From assembly GCA_964528085.1 (NCBI GenBank), contig CAZGRE010000017.1:1-25384 (forward strand): a DNA stretch of 25,384 nt, in the 5' to 3' direction. Under the pieces are notes generated by a model, which worked only from the letters and a program-made list of their open reading frames with translations, was not told the origin of the DNA and did not search any database. The position numbers were made by a program, and so were the translations under genes. The stretch is from B2-G16 sp964528085 (GTDB lineage: Bacteria; Bipolaricaulota; Bipolaricaulia; UBA7950; UBA9294). How positions within the stretch are numbered: position 1 is the first letter of the stretch; each line of letters begins with the position of its first letter. Below are positions 1 through 6,358 of this stretch, piece by piece.

Positions 1-1323
1 CTCCTCCGGCGGGCTCGTCACCTCGATCGTCACCGAGCTTTCAGGCTCCTCGATCGAGGTTGCAGCGTTCGCCCCGCGGGTGACCGGCGGGGAATCGTCC
101 TTGTATACCGTAATACTTGCAGTCGGCTCGACGATCCCGGATGCGTTCTGAGAATAGTACGAGATCCGATGCGGGCCGTCGGAGCCGGTGATGCAGAACG
201 GGCCGGCGTAGGACTGCCAACCGCCGCCGTCGATGCTGAAATAGGTGACGGTACGGCCGTACGTCGACGACTGAACGAGCCTGAGGGTGATCCTCGTCTT
301 CGACGTCACCCAAACACCGCGGGAGTCCTCGTAGCGCGGCTCGCCGAACAGGATCTCCGTCTTCGGCGGATGGTTGTCGAGGATGAACGAAGCCGTCTCC
401 TTCCTCTCCGCGTTTCCAAGGTTGTCGATCCCGTAGTAGGTGATCCGCCGGGGGCCGTCATCACCGGTCAGGTATATCGGGCCGGTGTAGACGACGAACT
501 CCCCCCCGTCGATCGAGTAGCGGATCTCGGCGAGGCCGCTCCCCGGATCGGCGGCGGACAGTGTTATCGGCGTCTGCGACGTGACGACGAGCGAGCCGTC
601 GGGGGCGACGGTGTTACCGGCGTACGTCCATCCGGCGGCGGCGACGTTCGTCCATTCGACCGGAGGGGAGATCAGCGGGTAGGCGTCGGAGAGAGGGTAG
701 TACGGCTCGTCCCCTATCCCGTCCCCATCGGCATCCGAGCCAGCATAATCGCTCCAGTAGTTCCCACCGCTTTCATCGTACCAGCGGTTCCGCCTCCCGG
801 GATCGCGCCCGTTTAGGCCGTTGTCGATGAAGCTGTTACCGGCGATCCTGTTTTCGCGCGAATCCCCGGCCGCGACGACCCCGTAGCGGCAGGAGGCGAT
901 CACGCTGTTTGCAAGGTAGTTTCCATGCGCATTCAAGAGGTAAACAGCCGTGTCCGACAGCGATATCTGGACACCGTCGATCCTCCCGTTCCTCACCGAA
1001 TTCAGGTAGATACCGGCGATCCGCGCCCGCTCGATCACGCAGTCGCGGATGATGAAGTACGCGCTCGTGTGATCGATGTAGATCCCGTAGTCGGCATCCG
1101 GCGCCTCGATCCGCCACCCTTCGATCACGTAGGGATCGTCGGCCGTCCCGGACCCCGCCATCACCCCGTTTGCGATCGTGAAGTCACCGTCGCCGTAGAT
1201 GTATATCGGCTCATGGGTCCCCCACCAGAGGAACCCCCCGCCTCCGACCTGCCCCCCCACCAGGCCGGCCGCTGACACGGCGACGAGGAAGATGATCGCC
1301 GTCGATACGACCTTCCTGCCCAT
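1..1323 (-). CDS. Exported NosD-like beta-helix protein with OmpL47-type Ig modules (C-terminus cut by window edge)
   Basis: This reading frame is open for 441 codons from an ATG to the left edge, so the C-terminus is missing. Residues 5-22 form a hydrophobic signal peptide. Residues 36-170 look like right-handed parallel beta-helix coils, opening with a GSGTADDPYVIEGW segment typical of periplasmic copper-binding/NosD-like repeat proteins. Residues 188-208 carry the NYWSDYAGSDADGDGIGDEP element, a calcium-type Asp-rich loop that commonly closes NosD repeats. Two Ig-like modules follow at about 251-315 and 340-407, each with the YSIDGG...Y.GP...DGP.RI.YY pattern of OmpL47/chitobiase-C-like domains, and a third appears to begin. 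An AAGGAGG site lies five bases before the ATG. It is probably a secreted or surface protein for binding or adhesion; the ligand is unknown. It is separated from the upstream ABC gene by a terminator and has its own promoter. Confidence 0.85.
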   Translation of the reverse strand, partial: MGRKVVSTAIIFLVAVSAAGLVGGQVGGGGFLWWGTHEPIYIYGDGDFTIANGVMAGSGTADDPYVIEGWRIEAPDADYGIYIDHTSAYFIIRDCVIERARIAGIYLNSVRNGRIDGVQISLSDTAVYLLNAHGNYLANSVIASCRYGVVAAGDSRENRIAGNSFIDNGLNGRDPGRRNRWYDESGGNYWSDYAGSDADGDGIGDEPYYPLSDAYPLISPPVEWTNVAAAGWTYAGNTVAPDGSLVVTSQTPITLSAADPGSGLAEIRYSIDGGEFVVYTGPIYLTGDDGPRRITYYGIDNLGNAERKETASFILDNHPPKTEILFGEPRYEDSRGVWVTSKTRITLRLVQSSTYGRTVTYFSIDGGGWQSYAGPFCITGSDGPHRISYYSQNASGIVEPTASITVYKDDSPPVTRGANAATSIEEPESSVTIEVTSPPEE

Positions 1324-1356
1324 TTTTGCCTCCTTGATGAATTCCGTCGTCGGCCC

Positions 1357-1385
1357 AGGATAGCACGTCCAGGGTGAAAAATGAA
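1357..1385 (-). promoter_or_regulatory. Candidate promoter of the beta-helix gene
   Basis: On the minus strand TTCATT (1385-1380), a 17-base spacer and TGC-TATCCT (extended -10, hexamer 1362-1357) precede the gene. The -35 is weak, but the extended -10 matches the one before the PKD protein gene. The -35 lies inside the terminator of the upstream gene. Confidence 0.4.
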
Positions 1386-1400
1386 CCCCTCAGGGGGTTT
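1377..1400 (-). terminator. Intrinsic terminator overlapping the ABC ATPase stop codon
   Basis: On the minus strand AACCCC (1399-1394) pairs with GGGGTT (1389-1384) around a four-base loop, followed after CA by TTTTT (1381-1377). The stop codon TGA (1392-1390) lies in the loop. The stem is only six base pairs but GC-rich, and it sits where the serS-ABC operon should end. Confidence 0.6.
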
Positions 1401-2142
1401 CTTCCGTTCCCACCGCAGCGAAGAACGCCTCCTCCAGATCATCCCCGCCGAACCGCTCGATCAGCTCGGACGGGGTCCCGAGGGCGTGCAGCCGGCCGCG
1501 ATAGAGGATCCCGATCCGGTCGCAGAGCTTCTCCGCCACGTTCATGATGTGGGTCGATATCACGATTGTCCTTCGCTCCTCACGGAAGAGGCGGATCGTC
1601 TTAACGACCGTGCGCGCCGCCATCACATCGAGGCCGAACGTCGGCTCGTCGAGGATGAGGACGGGCGGATCGTGGATTATGCTGCGGGCGAGGGAGAGCT
1701 TCTGGCGCTCGCCGGTGGAGAACGTCCCGACGCGGCGGTCGGCAAGGGATTCGAGGGAGAGGAGCTCTAGGATCCGATCGATCTCCTCCTCGATCCGCTC
1801 CTCGGGCATGTCGTTTATCCTCCCGAAGAAGCGGAGGGTCTCCCGTGCGGTGAACCGATCGTAGAGGCCGGTCTCCGTGGCGAGGAAGCCGATCCTCTCC
1901 CGCACCCGTTCCGGCTCGGTCCTTGTATCGAACCCGGCGATCAGCGCCCTCCCCGCGGTCGGGGTGAGGATCGTCGCCATCATCCTGAGGGTCGTCGTCT
2001 TTCCCGCACCGTTCGGCCCGAGGAGGCCGAAGATCTCGCCGGCCTGGCAGGAGAAGGAGACCTCATCGACGGCGCGGACTTCCCTCCTCCGCGCCCGGAA
2101 GACCTTCGTCAGGCGATCGACGACGACCGGGAGATCGGTCAT
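1390..2142 (-). CDS. ABC transporter ATP-binding protein, NatA-like
   Basis: This 250-residue protein is the nucleotide-binding subunit of an ABC-2 type exporter such as the NatAB sodium or multidrug families. Walker A is GPNGAGKT at residues 42-49, the signature is FSTGERQKLSLA at 141-152, Walker B is VLILDE at 161-166, and the switch histidine is H198. The Q-loop region reads FLATETGLY with no glutamine at the usual place, a pattern I recall from NatA-like proteins. The start ATG overlaps the serS stop in an ATGA, so it is translationally coupled to serS. No membrane permease gene lies beside it in this window; the next gene on the strand is an exported beta-helix protein after a terminator. 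The substrate is unknown. Confidence 0.88.
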   Translation of the reverse strand: MTDLPVVVDRLTKVFRARRREVRAVDEVSFSCQAGEIFGLLGPNGAGKTTTLRMMATILTPTAGRALIAGFDTRTEPERVRERIGFLATETGLYDRFTARETLRFFGRINDMPEERIEEEIDRILELLSLESLADRRVGTFSTGERQKLSLARSIIHDPPVLILDEPTFGLDVMAARTVVKTIRLFREERRTIVISTHIMNVAEKLCDRIGILYRGRLHALGTPSELIERFGGDDLEEAFFAAVGTEETP

Positions 2143-3398
2143 AGGTGATCCGCCTCGACCAAGGGTCTTAAGACCTCGGGGATCAGAACGCGCCCGTCCT
2201 CCGTCTGGTTGTTCTCGAGGATCGCCGCCATCAGACGGGAGGTCGCCACACCCGAGCCGTTCAGGGTATGGACGAAGACGGGCTTCCCCTTCGGGGCCGG
2301 GCGGTAGCGGATGTTACCACGCCGCGCCTGGAAGTCCTCGCAGTTGCTGCACGAGGAGACCTCGTAGTAGCGCCCCTGCGTCGGCAGGTAGACCTCGAGA
2401 TCGACCGTCTTCGCCGCCTGCTGCGCCATATCCTCCGTCGTCAGGAGGACGACGCGGTAGTGGATCTCAAGGGCCTGCAAGATCGCCTCGGCGTCGGCGA
2501 TCAGCCGATCGAGCTCATCGTAGGACGACTCCGGGGTCGTGAACTTGAACAGCTCAACCTTGTTGAACTGGTGGACGCGGATCAGCCCCCGCTCTTCCTC
2601 CCCGTAGCTACCCGCCTCGCGCCGGAAGCAGGGGGTGTAGGCGACGTAGGACTTGGGGAGCTCGTCGGCGGGGATGATCTCGTCGCGGTGGAGGTTGACG
2701 AGGAGGCTCTCGGCGGTCGGGTTCAGGTACAACCCGTCCCTCTCGATCCGATAGATGTCATCGGCGAACTTCGGAAGCTGGCTCGATACATAGAAGCTAC
2801 GCTCGTTGGCGAGGAACGGTGGGAGGACCGGGATGTAGCCGCTCCTCGCATGCCGGGTGAACATGAAGTTGACAAGCGCCATCTCGAGCCGCGCCCCCAA
2901 CCCGACGTACATCGGGAAGCGCGAGCCGGCGATTGCAGCCGCGCGCGCGAAATCGAGGATCCCCTTCTCCTCGCCGATCACAATATGCGGCTTGATCGGA
3001 TAGTCGAACCTCGGCCTCTCTTTAAACTCGCGGAGGATCACCTTGTTCTCCTCCGGACCGGTCGGTACGGAGGGATGAGGGACGTTCGGGAGGAGGGAGA
3101 GGAGCCGCTCGATCTCCTCCTCGAGCCGGTGAAGCTCACCGTCGAGCTCACCGATCCGATCGGATATCTCAGAGAGCTTCACGAGGAGATCGGAGGCGTC
3201 CTTCCCCTCCTTCTTCAGTCGGCCGACCTCCTGCGAGCCGCGGTTCCGCTCCGCCTTCAGCCCCTCCACCTCGGAGATCAGCCTCCGCCTCGCCTCGTCG
3301 AGCTCCAGGATCGGCGCAAGGTCGATCGATCGATCGCGGGTTCTAAGCCGCGCCTCCAGCTCCTCCCTCTCCTCACGGATCGCGCGAATATCGAGCAT
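2139..3398 (-). CDS. serS: Seryl-tRNA synthetase
   Basis: SerRS charges tRNA-Ser with serine in the cytoplasm. The 419-residue length is normal for the bacterial enzyme. Residues 1-105 form the charged antiparallel coiled-coil arm that contacts tRNA-Ser. The class II catalytic core follows: motif 1 near 174-192, the serine-binding NPTAE at 226-230, motif 2 with FRREAGSYGEEERGLIRVHQ at 258-277, and motif 3 with LNGSGVATSRLMAAILE at 379-395. A GGGGAGGG Shine-Dalgarno sits just before the ATG. It is the first gene of a two-gene minus-strand operon with an ABC ATPase. The predicted leader is only about 15 bases, so there is no room for a T-box riboswitch. Confidence 0.97.
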   Translation of the reverse strand: MLDIRAIREEREELEARLRTRDRSIDLAPILELDEARRRLISEVEGLKAERNRGSQEVGRLKKEGKDASDLLVKLSEISDRIGELDGELHRLEEEIERLLSLLPNVPHPSVPTGPEENKVILREFKERPRFDYPIKPHIVIGEEKGILDFARAAAIAGSRFPMYVGLGARLEMALVNFMFTRHARSGYIPVLPPFLANERSFYVSSQLPKFADDIYRIERDGLYLNPTAESLLVNLHRDEIIPADELPKSYVAYTPCFRREAGSYGEEERGLIRVHQFNKVELFKFTTPESSYDELDRLIADAEAILQALEIHYRVVLLTTEDMAQQAAKTVDLEVYLPTQGRYYEVSSCSNCEDFQARRGNIRYRPAPKGKPVFVHTLNGSGVATSRLMAAILENNQTEDGRVLIPEVLRPLVEADHL

Positions 3399-3419
3399 AT
3401 CCCTCCCCTTCCGGGATCG

Positions 3420-3448
3420 ATTCTAGATGGGCGTGGGGCAAACGGCAA
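3420..3448 (-). promoter_or_regulatory. Candidate sigma70 promoter for serS
   Basis: On the minus strand TTGCCG (3448-3443), a 17-base spacer and TAGAAT (3425-3420) precede serS. The predicted transcript start is near 3413, about 15 bases before the ATG. Confidence 0.55.
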
Positions 3449-3496
3449 ACCGAATCGGCGATGATCTAGTCCTGAACGGATTTTAATCCAGCCTAT

Positions 3497-3505
3497 TGGT
3501 ATAAT
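3497..3505 (+). promoter_or_regulatory. Extended -10 promoter for the tRNase Z gene
   Basis: TGGTATAAT is a perfect extended -10 (TGnTATAAT). No good -35 is seen 16-18 bases upstream, which is compatible with extended -10 promoters. The predicted start is near 3512, giving a leader of about 48 bases. Confidence 0.55.
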
Positions 3506-3559
3506 CCCCATGCCGATGAAAGGCAAAATGCAAGAGGAAAGAGGTGCTCGGAGGTTGAT

Positions 3560-4408
3560 TTGCGCCTGCTAATTTATTCGAAGGCTTTATACTCAACATG
3601 GATCTATTATGGACCGGATCGGATCCTGTTCGACGCCGGTGAGGGGGCGAGCTCGATCCTCGGGAACAAGACGTTCGCCATCCGCCGGATATTCCTGTCG
3701 CACGGGCACGCCGACCACATCGCCGGGCTCGTCGGGCTCGTTAACATCAGAAACAACGCGATGGGGGACACGGAGAAGGGGCTATCGATCTACTATCCAA
3801 AGGGTAACTACCTGATCACCGAGATGATGAGCTTCCTGGCGCGGACGAACCGGAGGCTGAACTACGAGCTCGAATGGGTCCCGCTCGAGGCCGGCGACCG
3901 GGTCGAGCTCCTCGCCGGGCAGATGCCGCGCTACGTCGAGGCGTTCCCGACGGTCCACGTCCACAACGAGGTATCGCTCGGCTACAACGTGGTCGAGGTC
4001 CGCCACCGCCTGAAGCCGGAGCTCGCCGGGCTGAGTGAGGAGGAGATCATCGCCCGCGTCAGAAGGGAGGGGAGGGAGGGGGTGAGCGAGGAGTACCACC
4101 AGAAGCTCTTCTCCTACGGAGGGGATTCGGTCCCGATCAAGCCGGCGTACATAGCCGAGACCGAGGTCCTCTGTCACGACACGACGTTCCTCGACGAAGA
4201 GGATCGGAAGGAGTACAAGCACGCGACGCTGAAGGAGGCGATCCGGACCGCGCGCGAAGCACACGTGAAGAAGGAGCTCATCTGCATCCATATCTCGAGC
4301 CGGTACAAGGCGAAGATCGAGCAGATGGAGAAGGCGAGCGGGAGCTACGAGGGGCTGGAGTTCAAGGTGACCCTCGTCCCACCGGGGAGGATCTTCGTAG
4401 TGGGATAG
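3560..4408 (+). CDS. rnz: Ribonuclease Z-like metallo-beta-lactamase-fold hydrolase
   Basis: tRNase Z cuts the 3' trailer from tRNA precursors using two zinc ions. The metal-binding HGHADH motif is at residues 48-53. Further ligand candidates are H133/H135 before GYNV, D189 in GGDS, and H244 in IHISSRY; LCHDTTF (205-210) and H221 match the late family motifs. These align with tRNase Z better than with generic hydrolases. The 282-residue length is slightly short of the usual 300 or so. The start is a TTG, chosen because GGAGG (3550-3554) lies five bases before it and no in-frame ATG fits. The gene is divergent from serS. CCA is not encoded in the window's tRNA, so a tRNase Z would be needed for it. 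Confidence 0.8.
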   Translation: MRLLIYSKALYSTWIYYGPDRILFDAGEGASSILGNKTFAIRRIFLSHGHADHIAGLVGLVNIRNNAMGDTEKGLSIYYPKGNYLITEMMSFLARTNRRLNYELEWVPLEAGDRVELLAGQMPRYVEAFPTVHVHNEVSLGYNVVEVRHRLKPELAGLSEEEIIARVRREGREGVSEEYHQKLFSYGGDSVPIKPAYIAETEVLCHDTTFLDEEDRKEYKHATLKEAIRTAREAHVKKELICIHISSRYKAKIEQMEKASGSYEGLEFKVTLVPPGRIFVVG

Positions 4409-4417
4409 GATCACACG

Positions 4418-4446
4418 TTGAAAGGCGACCTGACGCCCGATACCAT
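4418..4446 (+). promoter_or_regulatory. Candidate sigma70 promoter for the aminotransferase gene
   Basis: TTGAAA (4418-4423), a 17-base spacer and TACCAT (4441-4446) lie in the gap after the tRNase Z gene. This makes the in-frame TTG at 4418 a -35 element rather than a start codon and supports the ATG at 4481. Confidence 0.5.
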
Positions 4447-4480
4447 CCCATTGATCTCGCATCGACCCGATGGAGGTAAG

Positions 4481-5815
4481 ATGATCGAACGTCGCTTCGC
4501 CCGGATACAGACCGCCCTTCCCGGGCCGGAATCGGCCGCTGTCCTCGAAAAGAAGGAGGAGTACGTCGCAGCACCGCTTGCGACCTACGCCCCATTTGTG
4601 ATCAAGGAGAGCCACGGCGCGCTGATCGAGGACCTCGACGGGAACAGGTTCATCGATTTCACCGGCGGGTGGGGGTGCCTCGCCGTCGGGCAGCGGAACG
4701 AACGGGTCGTCGCCGCCCTCCACGATCAGCTCGACCGGTTCCTCCACACCGATTTCACCGCCGTCCCGTACGCCCCGTTCGTCGACCTCGCCGAGATGTT
4801 GTGCGAGCGCACGCCGATCGATGGGGAGAAGAAGGCGGCGTTCTTCAACTCCGGGGCGGAGGCGGTGGAGAACGCGGTCAAGATCGCCCGCGCCTATACA
4901 CGGAGGAAGGCCATCGTCGTATTCGACAACGCGTTCCACGGGAGGACGCTCCTCACGATGACGATGACCCACAAGGCAAGACCGTACAAGATCGGCTTCG
5001 GCCCGTTCGCCCCTGAGGTCTACCGCCTCCCATACCCATATACCTACAGGAACGATGTGACCGCGGAGGATATCGAGGACCGTCTCCTCTCCCTCGTCGA
5101 CCCGTCCGACGTGGCGGCGATGGTCGTCGAGCCGGTGATCGGGGAGGGGGGGTTCCTCGTCCCTCCGGACTGGTTCCTCCCGGCGATGCGGAGGTTCGCC
5201 GACCGCTACGGGTTCGTCCTCGTCTTCGACGAGGTTCAATCGGGGATCGGAAGGACGGGTAAGCTCTTCGCCTACGAGCATTTCGACGTCCGCCCCGACC
5301 TCGTATGCGTCGCGAAATCCCTCGCCGCCGGCCTCCCGCTCTCCGGGGTGATCGGGAAGGCGAAGATCATGGACGCTCCCGTGGAAAGCGGAATCGGCGG
5401 GACCTACGCCGGAAACCCGCTCGCCTGCCGGGCAGCGATCGAGGTGCTTAAAGCGATCGACGAGGAGGACCTCCTCGAGCGCGCCGTGCACGTCGGTAGC
5501 AGGATCAGGGAGCACTTCCTCCGGTTGCAGGGCCGCTACAAGGTGATCGGTGACGTGCGCGGGCTCGGGGCGATGGTCGGGATGGAGCTCGTGAAGGACC
5601 GGAAGACGAAGGAGCCGGCAGCGGACCTCACCCACCGGATCGCTGACGAGGCGCTTAGGAACGGGGCCATCTTCCCGACCGCTGGGCTGCACGGGAACGT
5701 CATCCGCGTCCTCGTCCCCCTCGTCATCCCTGACGAGCAGATCGACGAGGGTATGGAGATCCTGGATGGGGCATTCAAACGCGTCCTTAGCCAGGAGAAC
5801 CGCGAAATGCCCTAA
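4481..5815 (+). CDS. gabT: Class III PLP-dependent aminotransferase, 4-aminobutyrate aminotransferase-like
   Basis: This 444-residue fold-type I PLP enzyme would move an amino group from the end of an omega-amino acid such as GABA, lysine or ornithine to 2-oxoglutarate. The cofactor lysine is K279 in VAKSLAAGLPLSG, and the upstream FDEVQSGIGRTGK block holds the PLP-contacting Asp and Gln of the class. FFNSGAEAVENAVKIAR is the phosphate-binding glycine segment. The sequence resembles the thermophile group often named acetylornithine-family or GABA aminotransferase, some archaeal members of which are amino acid racemases, so the true substrate is open. The ATG at 4481 is chosen over an in-frame TTG at 4418 because GGAGGT sits just before it and a promoter covers the TTG. 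There is no clear pathway partner next to it. Confidence 0.83.
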   Translation: MIERRFARIQTALPGPESAAVLEKKEEYVAAPLATYAPFVIKESHGALIEDLDGNRFIDFTGGWGCLAVGQRNERVVAALHDQLDRFLHTDFTAVPYAPFVDLAEMLCERTPIDGEKKAAFFNSGAEAVENAVKIARAYTRRKAIVVFDNAFHGRTLLTMTMTHKARPYKIGFGPFAPEVYRLPYPYTYRNDVTAEDIEDRLLSLVDPSDVAAMVVEPVIGEGGFLVPPDWFLPAMRRFADRYGFVLVFDEVQSGIGRTGKLFAYEHFDVRPDLVCVAKSLAAGLPLSGVIGKAKIMDAPVESGIGGTYAGNPLACRAAIEVLKAIDEEDLLERAVHVGSRIREHFLRLQGRYKVIGDVRGLGAMVGMELVKDRKTKEPAADLTHRIADEALRNGAIFPTAGLHGNVIRVLVPLVIPDEQIDEGMEILDGAFKRVLSQENREMP

Positions 5816-5873
5816 ATAACGGGGTTTCCTCCTTCGAGGTCTCTTAAAGTTAGGAAGGAAGCGGCGTTAGGAC

Positions 5874-5902
5874 TTGGCAAGGGGCCTCTTCGTCGTTATA
5901 CT
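5874..5902 (+). promoter_or_regulatory. Strong sigma70 promoter for hup
   Basis: TTGGCA (5874-5879), a 17-base spacer and TATACT (5897-5902) give one of the best promoters in the window. The predicted start is near 5909, inside an in-frame upstream extension of the HU frame, which rules that extension out and supports the GTG at 5937. Confidence 0.75.
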
Positions 5903-5936
5903 GGGCGCCAGATTCTCAATCCCAAGGGGGTACGAC

Positions 5937-6224
5937 GTGAACAAAGCAGAACTCGTCGAGAAGCTGGCGAAAGAGACCGGATTGACGAAGAAGGATGCGC
6001 GGGCGGCGCTCGATGGCGTCGTAAAGGTAATCACGACGGCCTTGTCCAAGAACGAGCCGGTCATCATCACCGGATTCGGTAAGTTCGAGACGAGAAAGCG
6101 GAAGGCGACGACGCGGATGAACCCGCAGACCGGGCAGAAGATCAAGACCCCGGCGAAGGTCGTCCCCGCCTTCAAGGCAGGGAAGAACCTGAAGGAGATC
6201 GTCGCCAAGAAGGCCAAGAAATAG
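5937..6224 (+). CDS. hup: HU-family DNA-binding protein
   Basis: HU bends and compacts DNA as a dimer in the nucleoid. The 95-residue protein starts MNKAELVEKLAKETGLTKKD and has the family's two N-terminal helices. The saddle strand GFGKFETRKRKA is at 46-57, and the RMNPQTGQ arm tip has the DNA-intercalating proline at 63. The tail is lysine-rich (KAGKNLKEIVAKKAKK). The start is a GTG preceded by AAGGGGG, placed downstream of a strong promoter. It is a single-gene unit, closed by a strong hairpin terminator. Confidence 0.96.
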   Translation: MNKAELVEKLAKETGLTKKDARAALDGVVKVITTALSKNEPVIITGFGKFETRKRKATTRMNPQTGQKIKTPAKVVPAFKAGKNLKEIVAKKAKK

Positions 6225-6263
6225 GGCTGGCTTAGAGGATCGACCGGCTGAAAACGGCCGGGG

Positions 6264-6308
6264 AAGGATAACGGAGGAAAAGAGATCTTCCTTCGTTATC
6301 CTTTTTTT
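6264..6308 (+). terminator. Strong intrinsic terminator after hup
   Basis: A 16-base-pair stem pairs 6264-6279 with 6288-6303, with one G-T wobble, around an eight-base loop. It is followed by a run of seven T ending at 6308. It insulates hup from the helicase gene 50 bases downstream. Confidence 0.9.
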
Positions 6309-6323
6309 AGAGCCGAGGCCTCC

Positions 6324-6352
6324 TTTTCCCGCCATCAAACCGGATCTATACT
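6324..6352 (+). promoter_or_regulatory. Candidate promoter for a near-leaderless helicase-nuclease mRNA
   Basis: TATACT (6347-6352) is a good -10; the -35 17 bases upstream is weak (TTTTCC). The expected start, six or seven bases on, falls at 6358-6360, on the ATG itself. No convincing Shine-Dalgarno is present. Confidence 0.4.
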
Positions 6353-6358
6353 CAGGGT

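Noticed and set aside
3399..3559. T-box riboswitch before serS.
   Set aside because: The predicted leader is only about 15 bases and no specifier hairpin or T-box sequence is seen in the 161-base gap.
3782..5692. A 636-codon open frame on the minus strand.
   Set aside because: It is antisense to the tRNase Z and aminotransferase genes, whose motifs are certain. The translation is rich in Asp, Val, Arg and Leu without any domain, a typical high-GC mirror frame.
5816..5873. Terminator after the aminotransferase gene.
   Set aside because: TTTCCTCCTT and AGGAAGGAA pair only loosely and no T run follows, so I did not call it.
5874..5936. A longer HU with 21 extra N-terminal residues.
   Set aside because: This stretch contains the promoter's -35 and -10 elements, and HU proteins begin at MNKAEL.
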